Of a DNA stretch of 64,000 nt, positions 36,401 to 48,400 are shown piece by piece; the stretch's first letter is position 1; the number at the start of each line of letters is the position of its first letter. The DNA comes from Watersipora subatra (Eukaryota; Bryozoa; Gymnolaemata; Cheilostomatida; Watersiporidae). The stretch is from NCBI RefSeq assembly GCF_963576615.1, contig NC_088711.1:9728869-9792868 (forward strand). Direction: 5' to 3'. A model generated the notes under the pieces. It saw nothing but the letters and a program-made list of their open reading frames with translations. It had not been told where the DNA came from and ran no database searches. A program made the translations under genes and the position numbers.

Positions 36401-39400
36401 GGCTTTAACCTATAACCACAGTTATCCACTCGATGACTACCAGCCGATGGAGCTAGCTCCTTTTGCTCAGCTACAGCAGACGCAGCTCCTGCTCCGATAT
36501 GTCAGCCGTCAGCTGCCAGATCTCATTCAGCCAGTAAGTCATTCTCCTTATTTCAACGCTGCTTTTACGGATCTGTGTTTTTCCATGACATCGTGCAAGT
36601 TACTTGGCTACATTCAGTTTAGAGCGATTGTTTTGATATTCCAGTCTTTTTTAGACCATGATTGCTTTAGTGTTATTTGTGTTAAAGCACATAAGTTACA
36701 TAAGTACTTTTATCATATAGTTCAGTACATCAGTCTTGGCTTTTGAACGAGCCTATATTCAATACACATAGAATAATAAAACTATGAAAAACAGGGTGTC
36801 AAAAGTATATTCTGCAAAAAAAACACTTGGTTGCGGTTGCCACAATGTGATGCCACAATTATTATTTAGCTTCAGGTAGTCGATCCCTTACGCTTGTGTC
36901 AAGTTTGCTTATGCTGTTCAGTGTTTTATTACTGATCTGTACTGCAAAGTTTCAATAATATTATTGTAGTCATTATTGATTAGTTATTATTTTAGTTATT
37001 AGTCGATTGACTGTTACATTATTGGCTCTTCAACTCGGAAGTGTTGTGGCTTAAGAATGGTGAGATCTGGTGTTGCAGTGAAGGATTAAAATCGACTTAT
37101 TAGCTCAGGTTATTTCATGTGACCAATATTGACCAGCAGTGATTGATGGTTGTGACACTGTTCTCTAGCCTCAGCTGGGCCAGCTTGTTGGAGTTGATCA
37201 GCTGAGTCAGGCGTGTGCAATAGAGTTACGCGTAGTTTAAAATTGGATTATGTTACCAGGTGGATGAAGATGGTACAGAGAGTCAAGATATATCTACCAA
37301 CCACATTCTCATTCTCTGTCAGATCTTTGAGCACCTTGTACCAAGAATTGTAAGACTTTACCTACTTGCATTCCATGACTTGTATATTTCTTACGTATAA
37401 TATAGTATAGTGTCACCCTGTACCCTGGAAAGTGTGTGTACATGTGTGTGTGCGCGTGTGTGTGCGTACATGCGTGTGTGTACGCGCGCGTGTGTGTACG
37501 CGCGCGCGCGCGTGTGTATGCGCGTACATGTGTGTGTGCGTGCGTACGTGTGTGCGTGCGTACGTGTGTGCGTGCGCACATCTGTGTGTGCATGTATGTG
37601 TGTGCGCGCGCTAGTCATTCACTGTGTTTTTATTGCATTATTATTCAGGAAAAGCACGAGTTTTAATTTGGATCTTTTTCCCAAATTTTATTTGGATCAC
37701 TTTCGTTTTTCACTCTACTTAATGCTTGCTTGGTATGCCTTTATGACTGTTTTCTCAAAGGTGGGTGAAAACATCACGACTACACCCCGTTTTGCTCTTC
37801 ACAATCAACTTTATTCGAATAAAGTCATATATTTAAAAATCTTTTTATACTAAATGTTTTGTGATCTTAATGCTGTATTTAGACTAGGTTATCTGAATAA
37901 ATAAGTAATTTTGAGTAGCTATTACCTAGATGATAATTCCTTAAAGGTTGACTTGCAACAACATTCACATTACAGTTATTTAGCATCAAAAGATTCACCA
38001 TGTCTTACTCTGCTGTGTTGTAGGTGCAAAATATGTGGAAATGTGATTACAAGCTCTTAAAAGCTCAAAAACGAACAGTTAATCGCAGCCACCACGAAAA
38101 CACCATAGTTTGGAATTCTTTATTTCGATGACGTACTCAAACATTGTGGTTACTGTTTTGACACGTGATGTTATCACGTGAAATTAAAGGCCAATAAAGT
38201 TCTCAATATAAAATGTCTCATAGCATTAGTTTATGACAAACACTTCGGGTTCTACCGAAAAGCCTGTATCAAATATAGATGCTCGCTACTTTACAGTTTC
38301 CTTTCAGTTTGGTCTAATCATCTAGTCGTAATCTGATCATGTGACCCATACATCCTGCCAAATAGCGCAAACAATTTCTGCAGCAGTTTTTACTATCACA
38401 GGTGACTAACAGGCTCGTCATGTTTATAAGAGGATGATATACACTTCTTCGAGCTAAGGTTGAAAAATTAAAGAAATTTTACGGTAGGTTTTGAAATATC
38501 AGTGCTCAAAGTTACAGCATTACAATGATGATGAGAAAGGCGCATAAGGACGATAGACATGGTTTTATTGAATGCGTGAAGTATATTTTGGAAAATACTT
38601 CGACGAATGAGGTTGCATGAAAGTGTAAACAGAATCCATCGTGTTCAATTACGTCCTATTTGAGCCATTTTGGAAAGGGATTCCGATCTACGGCGTTTTT
38701 GTGATGGCTGCGATTAACTGTTCGTTTTTTTAGCTTTTAAGAGCTCGTAATCACATTGCCACATATTTTGCACCTACAACACAACAGAGTAAGACATGGT
38801 GAACCTTTTGATACCAAATAACTGTAATGTGAATTTTGTTGCAAGTAAACCTTTAAAAATGCTATTAATTAGTATTTGAGTAATAACTAGCTTCTTCATG
38901 ACTATTCATCGACATAAAAAAACTACCTGTTTCCTTATTATACATCAGGATACCATGAACATGTTGAATGAAGTCAGAAACATACGAAAGCTATTATAGA
39001 TGTCAAAGGGTGAATGAATTGATGACTTTGCTAGTGCTCCGATATCGTTTATCAATCTCTGTATTGTTATACTGTTGGTTAAGAATAGGCGTAACCTAGT
39101 ATACTTATTCATATTGACTAACCTCATTGCCATCACTATCTGTAACCTCAAGTATGCTATTCAATTATACCTATTGAACAATCTGACTTGTTCTAGAAAA
39201 CGCCATACATCATGCAAGGAGCGCTTATCCCATTCCTCAAAGATATTGTGGAAGGTGAAACAGAGCATCGAGACGAGATATTCGGCAAGCTGATAGACAT
39301 CTTGTGGGGATTACTCGAGGTATGCTACTCTACCATTGATGTGGCAAAGTGTTGGAAATATTCAGTCCATTAGGACCTCTAAAAATGAATAGTTAACTGC

Positions 39401-42400
39401 CAAAGTAGAATATTATTTCTATTTTTTGTGGCTGTGATTAGATGGATTACTATGATTTAGCATTGAGAAAACTTGATACAGAAAATCCATGAGTGTACAA
39501 CTCTTACTATGGAGAAAAATCATCTTTTGTAGACTGACTATGGGAAGTTATATTATGCTCTCTTTGGTTTAGATACAAAGAAATCCCTGTCTAATTAGTG
39601 TTCTTCTTGTAACTTGTAATTATGTATAATTGTGCTGCGAGGTTAACTTGTAAAGATACAGCCGCGACCACATGTCAACCAAAGCAAACCCTTCCGACTT
39701 CGGAGAAAGTTCCAGTTTGGATTTGGAAGAGCATTATTGAATACATATATTAAAGCGTAAAAGCTCGCAAATGGATGGCTTCGTTCATGCTCAATTTGGT
39801 TCAGCCAGGCACAACTGAAACTCACATTTGATTGGACAACACATTAGTGAATCCGATTTTCACTTTATTTTCTCACATATGATAAATTGAAGCATGATTC
39901 ATAAAACCTTATGACAGGAACTAGCAGGAACAGTGTTAAGTTTTGGAGTTTGGCTTTGATTCTCATGGCTGGTTGTTACAAACGTTGGTTGCTTCGGCTG
40001 AAATATCACACTTTGATTTGGTTGCCATGCATTTGTTTACAGGTACTTTTATAAAACTCATGCAACTATTCCTAAATATATCTATCAAGCTTCCATAACT
40101 CCTAGCTTTACCGTCGCTATTTTGTTGCTATGACAGGACCACGAGATCAAGACTATTCTAGAACATATGATACTATGTCTGCTCACACTTTACCGATTCT
40201 GCCATGCCGAGAATTTCTACAAACGACAGAAATCTTATCTCTACATTCTCTGGCGGCTCATGAAACACGAAGCCAGCAGAAAATATGCAGTTAAATGGAT
40301 TCTGTATCCTTTCACATAGACGAATTGTAAAGCTCATTGTGTGTTTGAGTAGGTCATGTGGTCTCAAACAAGTTCCGTTATGGTTTCCTGAAGCGTGTGC
40401 TTACAGGTATGATCGGGGTTCTTTTATAATGGTCTATTGATTGAAGATATGTCAATTTCGATGACTTAAATGTCTGTGTAAACAATGCATTTACTCATAT
40501 TTGATTGAGTAAATGACTTATAGTGTTTACATTTATGTGATTCAGAGATGATAGGAAGACAAACTTTCAAAAGCCTCAGTTACCAGTTTTTGGAATCGGT
40601 TATCAGCAACGTTTTTTCTTAGAAGAGGCATAAGGCAGTGAAAGCTGTATGCTTGTAGTAACATCTGGAACTTCATCTTGATTACTTAGTTAAACAAGTT
40701 TGAACCGTGAGAGATCAAATCTGTTTTATCCGTACTTAAAAATACAAGTGTACAACTTCCTTAGCTTTTAGCAAAAACCTAATTCTGCAGTTATTTTTCT
40801 CGTAAGGAATAGATAGCACCTGGATAGCTTTAGACCGGGTTTTGCAGTCTTTTAGTTCACCTTTGAGATGTGTAAAACAGAAATATGTAAAACTATCAGG
40901 ATCAAATTGAGATGACATTTCTTAACTACCCAAATTATATAGATTTGACAAAATGAAGTTTCCACTGTTTATATACATAAAGCCTCCGGATGATTCCATC
41001 CTTCAGCATATAGTTCCAACTGTCTGGTGGGAGAGTCAGCATGTCCCTGACAAGGAGGAAGATGAGAGGAAAAAGAAGGTGTATCATGAATCATGCGCAA
41101 AGCTACAGGAACACGTTCATGCACTTGAGATTTTACAGGTAAATTATTATGTTAAACACCTGCCCAAGGTTGCCTGCTTAAGGTTGCCTGTTCTACTTGC
41201 CATTTATGAGCTCTAACAAGGATAAGCCTCTAGCTGCTTTACAACTTCCAGTCAGCCACGAATCACAAAATCTCTTTTCCTTATTTCCTATCTGTAACTG
41301 TGTCAGAGTTTAATCTAAATTTATATTTTAGTCAGCCTAATCAACCATCTTTCAGCATCAAGATATTTTTGTCTATAACTCTAATTGTGTACATAATTTG
41401 TGAGTATTCCTCTATTCCCACCTACTAACCTATCACTGTGTACTCTATAGCCCCATGTCTTCATTGTACTCAAGTTATCTTGCATTAGTGAACAGGAGAC
41501 CAAGTTTTTAGTAGGGATGTTCTAGTTATTAGCAATCAAAAAGTACTCTCTTCTGTATTATTCCTTTTAGAAATGAGGTCGTTCATTTAGTTTGATTAAG
41601 ACAAGTTCTTGCCAGAATTGTGCGCGATAGAATTGCTGGTGTCGCTCACAGGGACATGCTTACTCAGACATATTCATGAAAACCTTTGGTTAAAGGTTGA
41701 CTTGCAATAAAATTCACATTACAGATATTTGGTATCAAAAGATTCACCATGTCTTACTCTGTTGTGTTGTAGGTGCCAAATACGTGGAAAAATGATTACA
41801 AAGCCGCCGTAGATTGGTATCTCTTTATTTCTCTGACGTAGTCATTACAGTTTGGTTATCGTCTTGTCACGTGATGTTCTCACGTGAATTGAAAGGCCAA
41901 TAAAAAGCTCAATATAAAACTTATTGTAGCACTAGTTTATGACAAACACTTCGGGCTTTACCGAAGACCCCGTATTAAATATAGATGCTCGCTACTTCAC
42001 AGTTTTGTTTCGGCTTGGACTAATCGTTAAGTCGTAATCTGATCATGTGACCCAATACTTCGAAGATAATTTTTGCAGCACTTTTCGATTATCACAGGTA
42101 ACCAACAGGCTCGTCATGATTATCAGACAATGATATGTACTCCTTCGAGCTAAGATTAAAAAGTTGAACGATTTTTTACGGTAAGTTATAAGATATCAGT
42201 GCTAAAATTGACAGCATTACAATGACGATAAAACAGACATGTGAGAACAATAGATATGGTTTTATTGAATGCATGAAGTATTTTTGTGAAAATATTTTGA
42301 AGAATGAGATTGCATGAATGTGTAAACAGAAACCATCCTGTAACAACTACGTCCCATTTGAGCTAATTTCGAAAGCGAATCCAAACTACGGCGGTCTCGT

Positions 42401-45400
42401 GTGGCTGCGATTAACTGTTCGTTTTTGAGCTTTTAAGATCTTGTAATCACATTCCCATATATTTTGCACCTACAACACAACAGAGTAAGACATGGTGAAT
42501 CTAATGATACCAAATAACTGTAATGTGATTTTTGTTGCAAGTCAACCTTTAATTTGTAATTAAATCTTGGACTTGCTTGTAAAGGGCTGACTATAGCTTG
42601 CAAAATTCAGTTGGACTGCCATTGCTAGTCACCTAGAAAAATATTCAATGTCTAGTGCATAAATATTATCAATTGATGTAAAAAAGGTATTGGCTTCTTT
42701 AAAGTTTTTTAAACATATATGGTACCTCCAAATGGTTGAGGAGTATGTAAAGAACTTGATTTGCTACATGAATGTTTTTTTTATCAAAGTTGCTAGTGAA
42801 ATAATTACAACATCACTGGTTGTGTTACTAAATACAGCTTGAAGTATCTTTTACCTACTAAAATGTACTGTAATGGCTCTTATTCATTGTGAAATAATAA
42901 CTAGTATGCTATAACATAAATAATAACTCGCTTGAATGTGATGATTTCTCAATCAGAGAACTAGCTGTGCTTCTCTGGTATCAGACTTTCAAAGTAATGA
43001 TGTTCTGCTTGCACATGTAGGTAGCCATCTTGAAGGAGCTGTTGTGTAATGATGATCTGCTTGCATATGTAGGTAGCCATCTTGAAGGAGCTGTTGTGTA
43101 ATGATGTTCTGCTTGCATATGTAGGTAGCCATCTTGAAGGAGCTGTTGTGTAATGATGTTCTGCTTGCATATGTAGGTAGCCATCTTGAAGGAGCTGTTG
43201 TGTAATGATGCTCTGCTTGCATATGTAGGTAGCCATCTTGAAGGAGCTGTTGTGTAATGATGTTCTGCTTACATATGTAGGTAGCCATCTTGAAGGAGCT
43301 GTTGTGTAATGATGCTCTGCTTGCATATGTAGGTAGCCATCTTGAAGGAGCTGTTGTGTAATGATGTTCTGCTTGCATATGTAGGTAGCCATCTTGAAGG
43401 AGCTGTTGTGTAATGATGTTCTGCTTGCATATGTAGGTAGCCATCTTGAAGGAGCTGTTGTGTAATGATGTTCTGCTTGCGTATGTAGGTAGCCATCTTG
43501 AAGGAGCTGTTGTGTAATGATGATCGAAGCAAAGGCCCATCCACGCGCTTTCTATTCCTACACAAGTTTCGTGAACTGATAAAGGAAAACATTAGTGATT
43601 CGTCAGTGGTTCGAGCTCAGCAATGTTCACTTCCTGTTCTTCTCGCACTTTTTCATCGCTTTGTCACGACGCTCAAAGATATCTTTGCAGAGAAAAATAT
43701 TGCAGCTGAAGATAGTAAGTGATTAAAATTTAGAGAGTTTGTTTTTAATAGATCCGCTGTCAACTGCACACATCTAATTGTACTACACATAGGTCTATTA
43801 TCAACCTATGTACTGTTAGACATTCTAGGTCTATTATCAACCTATGTACTGTTAGACATTCTAGGTCTATTATCAACCTATGTACTATTAGACATACTAG
43901 GTCTATTATCAACCTATGTACTATTAGACATACTAGGTCTATTATCACCCTGTGTACTATTAGACATAATAGGTCTATTATCAACCTATGTACTATTGGA
44001 CATTTTAGGTCTATTATCAACCTATGTACTATTAGACATACTAGGTCTATTGTCAACCTATGTACTAGACATTCTAGGTCTATTATCAACCTATGTACTA
44101 TTAGATATACTAGGTCTGCCACTGGCCTGTCGTCTACTAGATGTACATGTACTAGGTGCAGTGTGAAACTGTACACTACTTGGACTACTCGAAAAAAACT
44201 AGATATCGCAGCAGCAAGACCTCCTTAATTTTTTCATTCCTTTTTATAACCTGGTTGCACTGTCATTATCCAAGAATTGTTGAAACTGAGTAAAGAACCG
44301 TACTGTTGACAGCTGAACAGTTAATCATTTCAAATCAATGATGTCGCAGACGTTTCTGTTTTTCAGTTTCTTTTGTCTTCTTTTTTCTTTGATCATCCTT
44401 GTCATAACGAGTGTTTTATAAAGCCAGCCATGAGAGATTTTGCACTCTAAACATTTGATTAAGTGTAAGTGGTCTCCATTAGACTGGAGCTATTGTAATG
44501 CTGCTAATTGAGTAGGCAGAAAGACAACTTCATCGTGATCTTTCTACTTAGAATTACAGATACGGTTTTCTACAAACCATTGTAGGTTTCACAAAACAGT
44601 CACGTCAAAGATAATGTGTGTTCGTAGTATAATGGTTTGAGCAGGTTTGTTTCTTTTGCAGTCTACGTCCCCGTTGATAGGTTTGTCAATGATTCCCTAG
44701 ACTACTTTGATCTCTACAGAGTCGGTGGGCTGAAGTCCCATCTCAATAAGGTGCACGCTAAAGAGATCGAGGAATCAGGGATACTGAATCACTCATCAGA
44801 AGCACCACCGAGTATGTTGTATTCTCTACTATACACTTCTGTTGAGTGGAGTTATCCTTCATCTGTAGTTCTACATTTTTGGATACGTGAACAAGTGCAT
44901 TGCATAGATTAACTACTGAATGCCCGGCATTGCACGACTATTAACATAATTACCCAATGAGTTTCAGTAACTTAGCTAGTAAAGCTAGCTATATAAAGTA
45001 ACCTTACTATAATAAGAGCTGTGTCCTACATCTGAAGCTCACTTGTGATGTTACTCTACTCATAATGATGTATAACGCAATCATGAACATAAAATGCGCT
45101 AGTATTTTTACCAGCGATGCATAAGTATGTGTCCTAGTATGCCATAGTATGGCAAGGACAACGTAGTGTAGTAAGTTAGCTCTTTGGCCGGCCGACCTGG
45201 AGGTTGTAGTTCAAATGCAGTGTGAAGCAGATTTTTTGTTCCTCAAACTTCATCGCTATGTCTGAGCTGACGAATGACCAATGCTGCGATTTATATATAT
45301 GGATTATTATGAGCTGGTGTTATTCTTTGAAGAACTTCTGGATTCTTTCGCTGGCACTTTCAAAGTTGTTAGCAGCATTGTTTTATATAAACCACAAACT

Positions 45401-48400
45401 TTTCAACTTTATAGGTGGTTTTAAAGCTTTTTTGTCGTTAAAGCTTTGTTCACATTGTTTTTAGGGTACAAATAGGTATCTTTGGTTTGGTCAAGTATAT
45501 CTGTCATAGGTCTTTTACACGTGAGTGGCGACCCATGTGACTCAGAATTAATGCAATGTGGTTGACAATTTACCAAAAGGCATGATAGGGGCAAGAACAA
45601 TACGATTGCTAAAACCAAAATGGGGGGCAACTCTTTTTTATCCTCATCATTTCACTCAAAAACCGATCAATAATAAAAATAACACTCACTCCTTTTCATG
45701 TCTAGATTTCTCATAATTTTGCTTGTAGTCTTTTACATAAGGACACATTCCTCAAAGCCTATGCAAGTAAAAGATTATGGTTACTACACTTTATCAAGCG
45801 TTAGTTTCTCAGACTATTCTACTCGATCACTTTCACCTCTGACTTAGCCTAACTTGGTTGATAGTATAAATTCTGGTTTGTCACAGTGTATCAAATCGAC
45901 GAGTGGTCTCAAATGTATTGTCACCGTAATTACGGTACAGCGTAGTATTGCTTGGTGATATTCATAGGGACTCAGTAGATTTGCATGTGTTGTGGTAGAG
46001 CATGGCAACCCCGCTGTTGACCGGTCACTCATAGAGCTACTAGATGGTGCAGTCGTCCTCTATTCTTATGGTGCTCATAAACAGCTGCAAAAGATGTCCA
46101 ACGTTTTGTCCGAGACGGTAGATTGCTATATAACTGCACTTGATGACGCTATTGACAAGCTCAACAGGTGTTCAAACAGTGTAAGTCATCCTAAGGGATA
46201 GGTAGTTTCTCTTCATACGCTTGCCATTTTCACTTCTTTGCTAAAAGTTTCTATTTCTAAGAAGTGTCCTCTAGTATATTCTGAACTATTGCCATAGATT
46301 TTAAGTTCGTATTTAATAAGTAGGTAGAAGAACTTTGCAATGCAGCAGTAATAATTTTCAGTGTGATTTGCTGCCAGATTTCATCATTATGCAGCACTCA
46401 GAGTACAGAACTTACAGTTGGGGAATTCCTAGCTTGTATAATTTGCAAATCATCCTATGAACTAGTCTCTCACTTTTTTGTTAACTTCGATAATCGCCAG
46501 AAAAGCGTTCTACTGCCGTATTGCAATTATACTATTCTTTTAGAGGACTAATGATATCCTCAGCTCCTGTTAAGAGAGCATGCCTTTGCTGTTACAGAGC
46601 GTTGATGTGCAGCTCGAGTTGGAAAGGTCACGGCAGGTATTTGAAGATAAAGTGATTGAACAGTCCAGGCATCTCTCGTGGCTCATAGCAGTCATCAACT
46701 CTGAACAGAAGCTGGAGGATGTGGCGTGGTTGTTTGATGCTGTCCTGCGTACCGTGGAAAATGCCTGTGTTTTAAATCCATTCTTTGAATTCATGCCGGA
46801 GTTTTACATAACGGTGTGCGTCGATGGGTACATGGCTCTGAAGAACTTCTTTAAATTGTCTCCTCGTCCCTTCACGTCTTTCTCAAGTAAGTTGGTCTGT
46901 CAGTTGGTGATAATAAGTATAAAATAATGGAAGACATTGTTTGTTGTTTTTTAAATAATAAAAATGTGAAATGGGAGCATCAGAGGATCACTTATTATGG
47001 TATAACAAAGGCAATAACTTTTTTATAGATTGATATGTCCAATCTTGATCTAAGATTATAGTTTATTTTCGATAATAGATATTTTGAGTCATCTTTAAAG
47101 TAGAGAAACTTTCAATAATCTATGAAAAGGTTATTTTACAATATTTGGTTTTATGAATGGTTCACCTCAGCGATAATCTTAGCATCACAGTTTTACAGAT
47201 AATCTTTACAGTGACCAGCTCTGCTCATTCTCGAGCACTGCATAAACAACTTGTTATTAAAGCATACGGCTAATCTGGGTACATAGCTGGTGTAGGTGTG
47301 CAAATAAACACCTCATTAGATATACAGTTTTGGAGTCTTCTGTATTGATGTACATGTTGTCCATGCTTTTGAGTAATCACATGACATATATGCATATCCA
47401 AGTCTACATATGTTATAGACCATGACAGTCTATTGCAAAGGTATGGCACCTTCATAGCTAAGCGATTTGCTGATTCAAGAATTGTGAGCGTAGGTAAGTG
47501 CAAGTACAGCTATTATACTGTTATATAACAGTATGTATTATAAACTATTACATATTGTTATATAACAGTATGTATTATTAACTATTACATATTGTTATAT
47601 AACAGTATGTATTATAAACTATTACATATTGTTATATAACAGTATGTATTGTAAACTATTACATATTGTTATATAACAGTATGTATTATAAACTATTACA
47701 TATTGTTATATAACAGTATGTATTATAAACTATTACATATTGTTATATAATAGTATGTATTATAAACTATTACATACTGTTATATAACAGTATGTATTAT
47801 AAACTATTACATATTGTTATATAATAGTATGTATTATAAACTATTACATACTGTTATATAATAGTATGTATTATTAACTTACATATTGTTATTGCGAATA
47901 AAATCTAGGAATGAAAAATCCGTACCGCAGAGGATTTGATCTCATGACAAGTTCAGGTAGCATCTAAAGAGGTGTAACCAGTCAGAATACTATAGTGTAC
48001 GTTAGGGCCATAGTGGCTAGGTTATTGCTGTAAGTATTGTTGTAGATACCAAGGATGCTGTGGTCCAATCACTCGCCTGTTTCGTCTGCTATAAGTCATC
48101 ACTGAATGTGCTGGAAAGCTTACCAACAGACCTGTAAGTTTTAACACTGCTTTGTTTGAGTTGTGATTGAATGAATTTGTCATAAGAAACAGGCATGGGT
48201 TTTATTGTGTCGATAGGAGTTCCATTAAATTCATATCGGCTAGTATAAATTCTAACAGAAAGATTTTATAAGTAAAGCCACACCATTGAAATGCAATGTT
48301 GTTTGGTTTGCCGATATTATGGAACTCTCGTCCACGCAGCTGTATAACCCATATTGACCAGTGCCAATGATTTGTAAATATTTCTCCTCCTAAATCAGCA

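Noticed and set aside
37309-37853. His/Thr/Arg- or Cys/Val-rich open frames
   Set aside because: Products of the (TG/CG)n tract in RNF123 intron 10.
42961-43592. Minus-strand frames repeating [19 protein letters not shown]
   Set aside because: Antisense of the 52-bp array that copies the RNF123 exon 14 junction.
43760-44176. Minus-strand 138-codon frame repeating [10 protein letters not shown]
   Set aside because: Reading of the 36-bp tandem array; the unit length is divisible by three so frames stay open.
43003-47890. CRISPR-like regularly spaced arrays
   Set aside because: The units are contiguous tandem repeats without unique spacers, in an animal gene.
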